NCBI RefSeq assembly: GCF_014750685.1
Contig: NZ_JAAXGE010000001.1
Coordinates: forward strand, 310,001 to 374,000
Source of the DNA: Bacteroides sp. GM023
GTDB lineage: Bacteria > Bacteroidota > Bacteroidia > Bacteroidales > Bacteroidaceae
DNA length: 64,000 nucleotides
Reading direction: 5' to 3'
Shown: one piece after another, positions 47,229-54,246 of the stretch
Layout of the letters: every line of letters begins with the position of its first letter
Numbering within the stretch: the stretch's first letter is position 1
Notes under the pieces: model-generated
The model's database searches: none
Told to the model about the DNA's origin: nothing
What the model saw: only the letters and a program-made list of their open reading frames with translations
Position numbers and translations under genes: made by a program

Positions 47229-47836
47229 TCCAAATTAATTAATTTATTTATTTCAAAAATAGGATTATAGATGTTTAACCGCCGAGAGGTTAAGTTCTCT
47301 TATTTGAATTTTATTCTCGATCTCCAGCACTTTTGTCCAGAAAAGGAAGCCGAGTAACTCTCAATAGATAAAAGTCGAAATTCGGGCACGAAAACGATTG
47401 GCGGAAAAACTCCAATCTTCACTTCGTAACCCTCTTCTAAGGCTTCGTTTCACTCAGCCTTAGAATTACTGCGTTTCCCATGATATAGCATGACTGGTGA
47501 TAATACACACCTATATACATTCGTTTGCGTATATGCACCAGCCAATATTATAATTGCACTTCTCTATTATTCTTTGCGCTTCTATTGTACATTACTACTG
47601 ATACACCCAATACGTAATACCACCCAATTATATAGTGGTTGTTCTGTACATTCTCGTTTATGCTTCGTTTGTATATACGCAAAGAGGGTTTGTTATTTCA
47701 AGCTCCCAATATACAACGGTTCTATATTACGCAACATATATTTCTCCAATTACAACACTCTCATACCCTCAATCCCTTAGTATAGGGGCTTTCTTATGTA
47801 CAGAGTAACTATTCCTACTTGTTAGAGTAACTATTC
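47229..47836. other. 608-bp non-coding region of the element, candidate replication origin
   Basis: No convincing gene. From the HNH side: palindrome TTAACC-GCCGAGA-GGTTAA (47275-47293); hairpin TCTAAGGCT/AGCCTTAGA with an 11-nt loop (47436-47464); nested inverted repeats CTGGTG/CACCAG around ATATAC/GTATAT (about 47493-47543); the inverted pair TTTGCGTATAT and ATATACGCAAA about 140 bp apart (around 47525 and 47675); ACCAC/GTGGT; and a perfect 22-bp tandem repeat at the Rep end. This density of hairpins next to a Rep-like gene is what a rolling-circle type origin would look like. The function is inferred. Confidence 0.45.
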
Positions 47837-47845
47837 CTACTTGTT
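47802..47845. repeat. Perfect 22-bp tandem repeat overlapping the rep stop
   Basis: Two exact copies of a 22-bp unit beginning AGAGTAACTATTCC (47802-47823 and 47824-47845). The second copy contains the stop codon of the Rep-like gene (47837-47839). Candidate iteron or slippage duplication. Confidence 0.85.
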
Positions 47846-48913
47846 ATTACTATTCGTAATTCCGCAGACGCTTTTTACCAAAGTCGGAAAATGAGCGGAA
47901 TCATCTTTTATACTTTGCCGCAACAACGCCAATATTATATCTCCCCGCAATACTTTTTTATTATACTCTTCAGAAGAAGGGTATTTATCAAAAGTCGCAA
48001 TAAACTCACGATAAGCTTTGCTTCTTGCCGTTTTTAATGCACCGTCACTACCCCCTTTGCAGTACGCCAGATAGGAACCAAGGAATCTTTTATATTTCTC
48101 TGCAAACAACTCAAATTCGTCCACGTCCTCAAATGATTCTATTTGGTCAAATCCAATTAAAGAAGTCAAGAATAGATATTCTTTGGGAGTCATAGATTTA
48201 TTTTCTTCCAAAGCATTCATAATAACAATATCGTTTATATTCTTTGCCCAAAACTCATATAGGTTAGAGTAGTTTATATGCAAATCGCCAATAGTTCTTA
48301 TAAATCCCATATGACTTTGAGTGAACGCCTTTTTGTTATCAAGAGTGAATTCAATCCGTAAGATATGATTGCCTTTGGCTTGCATAACACCAATGGGTTC
48401 TCTTAATTCTTTATTTTTTGCTGCAACTTCGGTAGTTTTATCATATATTTTCAGATGCTTACAACTACCATTAAAATAAACGGTTTCATCCAAAACATTA
48501 TCCCTATCGTACAAGTGATAATCAACTATTTTAGGAATAATTTCTTTGCATGACGTTTTTATTTTTACATTCAATCCTATTTCACATTGAGTAAATTTCG
48601 TTTTACCCAATTCGGAGGGTTGTATATGCAGAGCGTCCGCAAGTTTAAGTATCACCATTTCAAAATCATAAGCGGTTAAATCTCTGAAAGTGGATTTACC
48701 ATAAAGCCAGTTCCTAAGACTTCCCGAAACGACAACCTTCTTTTTATCTTCTTTATTAACGCCAACAAACAAAGAGTGGTCTCCTTTTCTGGAGGAACGA
48801 GGAAGTCTATATTTGTCCCAATCGGATTCTTTCTTGATTAATTCTCTTTGAGGTCTGCAATTATCAAGGCTTCCTGAAAAGTTACTGAATCGAATGACTA
48901 TCTTATCAATCAT
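47837..48913 (-). CDS. Phage/plasmid replication initiator-like protein, gene II/X type (358 aa)
   Basis: The overall pattern resembles the phage/plasmid replication protein II/X family of filamentous phages and small Bacteroidetes elements: N-terminal MIDKIVIRFSNF, then GSLRNWLYGKSTFRDLTAYDFEMVILKLADAL, a CEIGLNVKI strand, KHLKIYDKTTEV, and NHILRIEFTLDNKKAF. Such proteins nick the origin and start rolling-circle replication. Active Tyr and His residues could not be assigned confidently by eye. Its start overlaps the HTH gene by 4 bp (48910-48913), so the two are coupled. It implies that the element can replicate after excision. Confidence 0.65.
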   Translation of the reverse strand: MIDKIVIRFSNFSGSLDNCRPQRELIKKESDWDKYRLPRSSRKGDHSLFVGVNKEDKKKVVVSGSLRNWLYGKSTFRDLTAYDFEMVILKLADALHIQPSELGKTKFTQCEIGLNVKIKTSCKEIIPKIVDYHLYDRDNVLDETVYFNGSCKHLKIYDKTTEVAAKNKELREPIGVMQAKGNHILRIEFTLDNKKAFTQSHMGFIRTIGDLHINYSNLYEFWAKNINDIVIMNALEENKSMTPKEYLFLTSLIGFDQIESFEDVDEFELFAEKYKRFLGSYLAYCKGGSDGALKTARSKAYREFIATFDKYPSSEEYNKKVLRGDIILALLRQSIKDDSAHFPTLVKSVCGITNSNNK

Positions 48914-49248
48914 AGTCTTTGCTTTTTAAGATTTTCCATATACTCGTCAATATCTTGCTTCCTAAACATTACGCTCTTTCGCCCCTCTATCTTTACGGAA
49001 GGAAAATTATCATACGTTCTCATACGATACAGGGTAGATGCCGATATTTCAAGCATACTGCAAACGTCTTTTGAGGAAAGCAAATCGGATGGTGCTCTTT
49101 CTCTCTTCTTCTCCTTTTTTAGCTCTTTGATTGTCAGCTCTGCTATTTGGGTTTGAATCTCAAATAGCTTTTCTGTCATTACTAAAATCCCCTTCATATA
49201 AGCTTTTTGCCTACGAAGTAACTTCTGAATATCTATGACCTCTTCCAT
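48910..49248 (-). CDS. Helix-turn-helix (MerR/excisionase-like) protein (112 aa)
   Basis: An N-terminal helical coiled-coil region (residues 1-50, IQKLLRRQKAYMKG...ELTIKELKKEKKRER) is followed by a winged-helix HTH_17 domain: LLSSKDVCSMLEISASTLYRMRTYDNFPSVKIEGRKSVMFRKQDIDEYMENL. This is the form taken by excisionases and copy-control regulators in Bacteroidetes elements. It is directly upstream of and overlapping the Rep-like gene, so it may control replication and/or excision. Confidence 0.85.
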   Translation of the reverse strand: MEEVIDIQKLLRRQKAYMKGILVMTEKLFEIQTQIAELTIKELKKEKKRERAPSDLLSSKDVCSMLEISASTLYRMRTYDNFPSVKIEGRKSVMFRKQDIDEYMENLKKQRL

Positions 49249-49303
49249 AACTTGAGTATTCTGCTTTATTTATCGGTCAAATATAGTCAATTTGGTTGAT
49301 ATA

Positions 49304-49335
49304 AACAAAAAAAGACTGCCTAAAAAGCAGTCTTT
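49304..49335 (-). terminator. Terminator after the secreted element protein
   Basis: AAAGACTGC (49311-49319) pairs with GCAGTCTTT (49327-49335); on the minus strand TTTTTTTG follows. It separates the secreted-protein gene from the HTH-Rep pair. Confidence 0.8.
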
Positions 49336-49366
49336 GAAACTATAAGCTAAAAGTTTAACAATTGAA

Positions 49367-50506
49367 TCAATTGGGGGCTTGATAAACACGATCCATAAAG
49401 TTCTTCTTATTGCAACTAAACTCAAAAGAAAAATTCATTGATGTTTCTTCTTGCAACTTATTTTCTACATAATATTCTAAACTGTTCTCTACTATCACCG
49501 CCTTTATAAGATATTTTCCTTTCTCAAATGATTCAAGATAGGGATTGTAATATAGACTTCCTTCAATATCATAGTACATTGATTCAGCATTATCTCTATC
49601 AATATTATTTAATTTGCGTTTTAGTTCATCGGGATTAGCTATATTCCACTTTTTTGTCTTTTTGTCTTTGGAAGCATTAAATTCAATGATCGTCCTGTAT
49701 CTTGTCGATTTCTGAGTTATGCGTAAATTAGCTTTTGCCGAGACAATCAATGTAGTATCTAATTGGTTAAATTGTATAGTGGCGTGATTTTGAACAATAG
49801 CATTACTTTTTATATACTCCCATAGTACTTTTTGAGTTGAAGTAAATGCGATAGAATCTTCGGGTATAAGTTCCAATGTTTTGTCTTTGGAAATAATACA
49901 ATTAAAAGTGTAATCAATATTTTCATCCCAAGCAATACGTTTGTCGTTGCGAAAACCATCTACACATCGAGCCATATCTGCCATATCAAGAGTGATTTCT
50001 GGTTTATTACTCAAAGCGTGAAAGCTGAACGCTCCGCCATTTATTGCTAAGTCAAAGGTACCTTGCTCTTTGACTAAGTCAGCTTTCATTTTCTCTTGTT
50101 GTCTCTTTTTCTCTATTTGCTTCTGTTTTTCTTGCGCTTTTTTCCAAATAGCATCTGCTGTATCGTGTTCTTGAATCGTAAATCCAGCATTTTTGAGAGC
50201 AAAGTACGCCATTTCCGTACCATAGTTGTAGTACAAATCTAAGATGAAATTTTCTGCATAATCGAGATGATTATCCAATTTTGCGAGGATTCTATCAGCA
50301 ACATCTCTGCGATTTTGAACAACCTCTGCATTTGCACTCGCAAATAATGATAGCATTCTCGGATTATTCCGACAACACAAACCTATTTTCTTTGCCATTG
50401 TAGGGGTAACTTTCGGACTTTTTGTTTTAGTTTGACAGAATGCTACTATTCCTAAAGTTATGAATAGGAAAACACAAATGAATCTTCTGAAATCTATATT
50501 TTTCAT
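49367..50506 (-). CDS. Secreted protein of unknown function in the element (379 aa)
   Basis: Not recognised. The start is placed at ATG 50506 (MKNIDFRRFICVF), directly before a signal peptide (hydrophobic about residues 9-25, VAFCQTKTK), rather than 8 codons earlier. The mature protein has a helical N-terminal half (YAENFILDLYYNYGTEMAYFAL), a Lys/Gln-rich coiled coil (about 127-147, EKQKQIEKKRQQEK) and a beta-rich C-terminal half. It lies between its own terminator and a structured RNA and so is a separate unit. An envelope-acting product in a small mobile element suggests surface exclusion, phage-entry interference or signalling; none is shown. Confidence 0.75.
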   Translation of the reverse strand: MKNIDFRRFICVFLFITLGIVAFCQTKTKSPKVTPTMAKKIGLCCRNNPRMLSLFASANAEVVQNRRDVADRILAKLDNHLDYAENFILDLYYNYGTEMAYFALKNAGFTIQEHDTADAIWKKAQEKQKQIEKKRQQEKMKADLVKEQGTFDLAINGGAFSFHALSNKPEITLDMADMARCVDGFRNDKRIAWDENIDYTFNCIISKDKTLELIPEDSIAFTSTQKVLWEYIKSNAIVQNHATIQFNQLDTTLIVSAKANLRITQKSTRYRTIIEFNASKDKKTKKWNIANPDELKRKLNNIDRDNAESMYYDIEGSLYYNPYLESFEKGKYLIKAVIVENSLEYYVENKLQEETSMNFSFEFSCNKKNFMDRVYQAPN

Positions 50507-50548
50507 ATTGCTCGTTTGAGCCTTTCGCAACCTACAAAGGCATTATAC

Positions 50549-50577
50549 AAAAAAAGAAGCGGGCTGCCGTCCACTTC
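50549..50577 (-). terminator. Terminator of the structured RNA
   Basis: Minus strand: GAAGTGG pairs with the GCTTC-ended strand across a 7-nt loop (50556-50563 with 50571-50577), followed by seven T (50549-50555). Its 5' arm shares three bases with the closing helix of the structured RNA, so the two folds compete. Confidence 0.7.
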
Positions 50578-50726
50578 TCGTAAGGTATCGCCAAACACCT
50601 GCACACAAATAGACGAACAACCCGCCCTATGGCGAGCTATTCGTACCAAAGTGTGCTCTTTATTGTTCAAATTGGCGATTTTTACGAGAAAGGCACTTCT
50701 TATTTTCCACAAAAACATTCCGAAGA
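50549..50726 (-). ncRNA. Candidate structured non-coding RNA of the element
   Basis: The minus strand from about 50726 to 50549 folds into nested helices. P1 is TTCTCGTAA (50682-50690) with TTACGAGAA (50575-50583). P2 is ATCGCC/GGCGAT (50674-50679, 50587-50592). P3 is GCACAC/GTGTGC (50651-50656, 50601-50606). P4 is ACGAA/TTCGT (50640-50644, 50613-50617). P5 is AGCTCGCC with GGCGGGTT (50631-50638, 50619-50626). P5 depends on G-T wobbles that exist only on the minus strand, which supports the direction. A -7 box (50733-50740) stands upstream and a terminator ends it. It could be a free small RNA or an attenuator for the secreted-protein gene about 45 bp further on. Confidence 0.6.
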
Positions 50727-50732
50727 ACATTG

Positions 50733-50740
50733 CAAAGGTA
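50733..50740 (-). promoter_or_regulatory. Minus-strand -7 box (TACCTTTG) for the structured RNA
   Basis: Reverse complement fits TAnnTTTG, placing a transcription start near 50726, just before the folded region. Confidence 0.5.
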
Positions 50741-50786
50741 ATAATACTTTTTGTCTTTGTATGCTATCTTTTTATAAATCTACGCT

Positions 50787-51962
50787 TTACCCAAAGGTTT
50801 TTATTTCTTTTGCCGATTCGACTGCGATAGATAAATCATATTTCAAATAACGCATTGTCATATCAATACTTTTATGTCCCAAATATTTTGAAATGGTGAA
50901 TATATCTACCTTATCCTGAACCAAATGGGTTGCAAAAGTATGTCTTGAGGAATGATAGGTTATATGTTTCTCTATTCCAGCCATTTCAGTGAGTTTAACA
51001 AGGGTCTTGTTCACGGTTGGTTCAGCAAATCCGTAAAATACATTTTTTGAACTGCCGAACAAACTTTTTCCTTCCGAAAGCTCAAGAACTACTGCACGAG
51101 CCATTGTAAACAAAGGAGTTATTACTTCTGACTTGGTTTTTATCATCTTCTTTTTGATAATTTTATTTTCAAAGTCGATATGCTTCCACTTCAAATCTAT
51201 CACATCTGAAAAACGCAACCCACAATAACAAGCAAATAGATACATTTGCAGGACTTGGTACATTGTCGAAGAATGCGAGAACTGGGAACGAAGTTTTCTC
51301 ATAGCATCCAGTTCCTCATGGTCAAGATATATCTCTTTTGTATTGGCTTGCGGAATTTTAAACCAATTGTAGGGATTCTTGATTTGAATATCATGCTTTA
51401 GCATATCCAAAATAACAGTTCGCATGTTTTTATGCTTTGGATTCCTACCGCCTGACGAGTTGCCATTTACTTCTTTCATATGGTCATCAAACTCCTCTAT
51501 GAAAGAAAGAGAAATATCTGAAAGCAAAAAATCTTCTCGAAACTCTTTCAATACATTGTAAGTAGTCATATACACTCGGATAGTTTCAGGGTTCAATCCT
51601 TCTTTTCGTTTTCGTTCTACAAAATCAAGATAGTAGGTATAAAAGGATTGACTTTCAGGTTTTACTTTTCTTTTTCCTGAATAGAACTCTTTAACCAAAT
51701 CCATGGTTAATTCCTGCCCGTCTGCCAATGCTCGGTTAATATGAAGGTCTAAGTCCTCACGCTTCTTATTAAGCTGGATTAGCAATGCCTTATCTTTTGG
51801 CTCCTTCTTTTTATCATCCCAACGCTCTTTTTGAATGTCAATCCCTGTCGGAACTTTTGTCTCTTTGTCCCTTACTCGGATTCTTAAGTATATCGGATAT
51901 TTACCGTTCCGCTTCATTGGTTTATCCGTTCTTATCCAATTTATAATAGAATATTCTGCCAT
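50787..51962 (-). CDS. Tyrosine recombinase/integrase of the element (391 aa)
   Basis: Phage-type site-specific recombinase. An N-terminal arm-binding domain (about residues 1-90, with KYPIYLRIRVRDKETKVPTGI), a SAM-like core-binding domain (about 105-200), and the catalytic domain. Catalytic residues are visible: Arg in ACYCGLRFSDVIDL, HxxR in TYHSSRHTFATHL, His in KYLGHKSIDMTMRYLKYD, and the Tyr nucleophile in the same segment. This is the Bacteroidetes integrase type that uses tRNA 3' ends. It is divergent from the cargo gene, with 134 bp between their starts. It explains the 14-bp att repeats in tRNA-Cys. Confidence 0.94.
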   Translation of the reverse strand: MAEYSIINWIRTDKPMKRNGKYPIYLRIRVRDKETKVPTGIDIQKERWDDKKKEPKDKALLIQLNKKREDLDLHINRALADGQELTMDLVKEFYSGKRKVKPESQSFYTYYLDFVERKRKEGLNPETIRVYMTTYNVLKEFREDFLLSDISLSFIEEFDDHMKEVNGNSSGGRNPKHKNMRTVILDMLKHDIQIKNPYNWFKIPQANTKEIYLDHEELDAMRKLRSQFSHSSTMYQVLQMYLFACYCGLRFSDVIDLKWKHIDFENKIIKKKMIKTKSEVITPLFTMARAVVLELSEGKSLFGSSKNVFYGFAEPTVNKTLVKLTEMAGIEKHITYHSSRHTFATHLVQDKVDIFTISKYLGHKSIDMTMRYLKYDLSIAVESAKEIKTFG

Positions 51963-52096
51963 GATATACGATTTAATTTACAATTTCCATGTACTAAGGT
52001 AGTTACTTTGTCAATACGGGCAAAATTTCTGCCAAAAAATAGTATAAAAGTCGAATAAAATATTTTTCTTTGTAGATACTGTTAATTTTAAACTTT

Positions 52097-53893
52097 ATGA
52101 ATATGACTGAAGAACAAAAAGAAAATAACATATTTATAAATGAGAATGCCTACTTTTTCCACAATAAGGATAGGGTTAGGATTTCAAGAAACATGATCGA
52201 ACGAGTGTTTAGGGAAACATCTTCAATAAAAACAGGGAACTATTTATTGAAAATCGTCAGAAAAGACATTGTAATTGATACTAAGATAATAGTATATTCT
52301 TTATGTGTTTTCAAATATGATTCAAAGCCTACTTTTATAGAAGAAGATACTGATGGCTGGATTGAAACAAAATTGGCATATTTACTGATTGTCGAGATTG
52401 ATAATTACATTGTGATAAGCAAGAAGAATATATCTAATATTCAAGATTTTTTAAAGCAATTCTCCCCCTTAGACTATACGATTCTTTCTACTCTATTTGT
52501 TGATGATAACACGTCATTTGAAAAGTTTAGTTTGAAAAATCTCAATGTGTCAGATAAAGCAATTAGAGGTAAAAGTTTGGAAGCTTTAGATTTGAAGGAG
52601 AATTTTTCAACATTGGGTGCAAATAATTACATGGTTAATTCTCTTAGGGTAAAAAACGATGAGGAAAAAATTTCTTTGATGCTGAATTCTTCCCGAATAA
52701 ATAAATTCGGGAAAAAGACAGGGATTAAGCTTTTTGTTAATTGGGCTCTTTCACTTGTCGAAAAAATAAAAGATTTTTCAATGCAAGAAACTTTTCTTTC
52801 TATCTTTGCTGAACCTCAAGACTATGAAAGCATTAAAGATTCTTTGACTCCAATTTCTATACTGTTCGTTTTTAGTCGGCTTTATGATGATTTTGAAAAT
52901 GGACAAATTGCCGGTTCGTTTATTCGAAATACCAGATTACATAAAGAAAGGTGTATTGATTTGATTAAATATTTGGCAAATTTTGAAAGATTGTTGAATA
53001 TAGAACTTACAGAAGAAGGGGCATATCGAGTTAAAACTCCTATTGTAAATGATTTAGAACTAAAATTGAATAGTAAATCAATTACATTACAATCTTTGAA
53101 ACTCAAAAGCATTCTTCTCCGAAAGGACGATGGGAGTGATATTTCATTTATTGATTATATAAATAAACACTGTGCGTTTATTATTAATTTTGATAATATA
53201 GATTTGGTCTATTCTAATAGAAAATTGTTTAGGGATAGTAAACTTCTTGGTAATATTGATTATTTTATGAAGGTTTTTATTCCCTATGAAAGAATCAGTG
53301 ATATTACGAGTGAAAAAGGAACTTTCTCACCTACTCAAACTTCGTTTACATCAGAGTCTTTATTTAATTTTGTAGAAGCTGAATTTCTTACTACTTCTAA
53401 CTTTTTTGTTTGTGATGATTTGGGACGTGAATGGGCTGATCACATTGGAGTGACAGAGGAAAAAGTAATGTTTTATCTTTCGAAGTATAAAGATTCCACT
53501 TTTTCTGCAACTTCGTTTCAGGATATTGTTGGTCAAGCACAAAAAAATCTTGGGAATTTAACTGCACAAGATTATCAACTTGCGTCCAAGAGGGATTTTT
53601 GGAATGGTATATACCCTAATTCGGAGATAAAGCGATTACGTAAAGGAGGTGATATAGATGATTTCATCAATCAATTTAAGGCTGCAATAAAGAATCCATA
53701 TTTAAAAAGGGAAATGTATTTGGTTATTAATTTTATTTCAAGGTCAGAATTGCAAGAAAATTTGAATAAACTTAAATCAGGAATTACATTTGGACAGAAA
53801 AACGAAACAATTCAAATTTTATGGTTTATTTCTTCTTTAGTTTCAAGTTGTAAAGAGGTGAATGTTGATCCTTATATTTGTTGCAAGCCTTAA
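52097..53893 (+). CDS. AT-rich cargo gene, unknown function, defence candidate (598 aa)
   Basis: Not recognised. Strongly AT-rich, without a signal peptide or membrane helix. The N-terminal 170 residues are alternating hydrophobic strands (YLLKIVRKDIVIDTKIIVYSL); the middle is helical. About residues 433-480 hold the most conserved-looking block: FFVCDDLGREWADHIGV, then KVMFYLSKYKDSTFSATSFQDIVGQAQKNLG. An acidic CDD pair followed by a K-containing strand and an SxxxFQxxxGQAxKN helix looks like an active site or partner-binding motif. It is the only plus-strand gene of the element and lies between the integrase and the right att site, where accessory and anti-phage genes are usually carried. 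Confidence 0.75.
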   Translation: MNMTEEQKENNIFINENAYFFHNKDRVRISRNMIERVFRETSSIKTGNYLLKIVRKDIVIDTKIIVYSLCVFKYDSKPTFIEEDTDGWIETKLAYLLIVEIDNYIVISKKNISNIQDFLKQFSPLDYTILSTLFVDDNTSFEKFSLKNLNVSDKAIRGKSLEALDLKENFSTLGANNYMVNSLRVKNDEEKISLMLNSSRINKFGKKTGIKLFVNWALSLVEKIKDFSMQETFLSIFAEPQDYESIKDSLTPISILFVFSRLYDDFENGQIAGSFIRNTRLHKERCIDLIKYLANFERLLNIELTEEGAYRVKTPIVNDLELKLNSKSITLQSLKLKSILLRKDDGSDISFIDYINKHCAFIINFDNIDLVYSNRKLFRDSKLLGNIDYFMKVFIPYERISDITSEKGTFSPTQTSFTSESLFNFVEAEFLTTSNFFVCDDLGREWADHIGVTEEKVMFYLSKYKDSTFSATSFQDIVGQAQKNLGNLTAQDYQLASKRDFWNGIYPNSEIKRLRKGGDIDDFINQFKAAIKNPYLKREMYLVINFISRSELQENLNKLKSGITFGQKNETIQILWFISSLVSSCKEVNVDPYICCKP

Positions 53894-53909
53894 ATTATAT
53901 ATAAAAGAA

Positions 53910-53927
53910 GGGGCGTATATAGGGGCG
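53910..53927. repeat. Paired GGGGCG repeats, right end of element
   Basis: GGGGCG at 53910-53915 and 53922-53927, 12-bp period, same orientation as the left pair at 45654-45671. Candidate arm-type sites. Confidence 0.55.
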
Positions 53928-54044
53928 TAAAATATGCAATAATATGACTTCCTTTGAGTTTTGATTTGAAATAGGTGTTTTGTATTTTGGTAATATTGAA
54001 ATTTATATCAATCAAATAAAGTCACAAGAAGTCAAAGTGAGCTT

Positions 54045-54058
54045 CGCCAGGAACCTCA
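54045..54058. repeat. attR core (CGCCAGGAACCTCA), direct repeat 2
   Basis: Exact copy of the tRNA-Cys 3' end at 45584-45597. The base before it differs (T instead of C), so the shared core is 14 bp. Confidence 0.88.
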
Positions 54059-54061
54059 CGA

Positions 54062-54096
54062 AGCCCTTTCAGATGAATTCTGAAGGGGCTTTTCTT
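54062..54096 (+). terminator. Original tRNA-Cys terminator, now stranded
   Basis: AGCCCTTTCAGA (54062-54073) pairs with TCTGAAGGGGCT (54079-54090), then TTTCTTTATT. It lies 3 bp outside the right att core and would have followed tRNA-Cys before the element inserted. Confidence 0.75.
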
Positions 54097-54216
54097 TATT
54101 TTTAATTGAAAATATTTCCACTTTCCCTATTCTTACATTTCACAAACGATATAATCAATAGGTTTTTCCCTATTAACGATTATAGAATCCACCGATTAAT
54201 TATGATTTTCCTGTGT

Positions 54217-54224
54217 TACTTTTG
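54217..54224 (+). promoter_or_regulatory. -7 box (TACTTTTG) for the repeat protein
   Basis: TAnnTTTG match 23 bp before the ATG at 54247; it excludes the longer frame starting at 54106. Confidence 0.55.
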
Positions 54225-54246
54225 TAGTAAACCAAAAGAAAACATT

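Larger units (their letters stand above)
45584..54058. mobile_element. 8.46-kb integrative element in tRNA-Cys
   Basis: Bounded by the 14-bp direct repeat of the tRNA-Cys 3' end. Contents left to right: HNH protein, gap with origin-like structure, Rep-like protein, HTH/excisionase, secreted protein, structured RNA, tyrosine integrase, AT-rich cargo gene. Most genes are on the minus strand; the cargo gene is divergent from the integrase. Codon use is more AT-rich than in flanking genes, most strikingly in the cargo gene. GGGGCG direct repeats lie inside both ends. No capsid, tail, Zot, relaxase or type IV secretion genes are recognised, so it looks like a replicating integrative plasmid or a phage satellite, not a prophage or conjugative transposon. 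Confidence 0.88.
53894..54246. other. Right end of the element and junction, non-coding
   Basis: Holds the right GGGGCG repeat pair (53910-53927), an inverted repeat TGACTTC/GAAGTCA (about 53945 and 54029), the right att core (54045-54058), and the original tRNA-Cys terminator (54062-54096). The remainder up to the repeat-protein promoter shows no gene. Confidence 0.6.

Noticed and set aside
47490..47780. 96-residue plus-strand open frame in the rep-HNH gap
   Set aside because: Overlaps the dense inverted repeats, is opposite to its neighbours, and its composition is not protein-like.
50549..50726. Structured RNA as a retron msr-msd
   Set aside because: No reverse transcriptase gene in the element or nearby.
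50503..50730. 75-residue minus-strand open frame in the integrase/secreted-protein gap
   Set aside because: It coincides with the structured RNA and its terminator; Cys/Arg-rich translation without recognisable features; the RNA fold explains the sequence better.
45584..54058. Element as an inovirus prophage
   Set aside because: The Rep-like protein fits, but there is no Zot/gpI ATPase, no row of small coat proteins and no adsorption protein.
54106..54246. Longer start for the 20-residue-repeat protein
   Set aside because: It would begin within the stranded tRNA terminator tail and upstream of the -7 box; the signal peptide starts at 54247.
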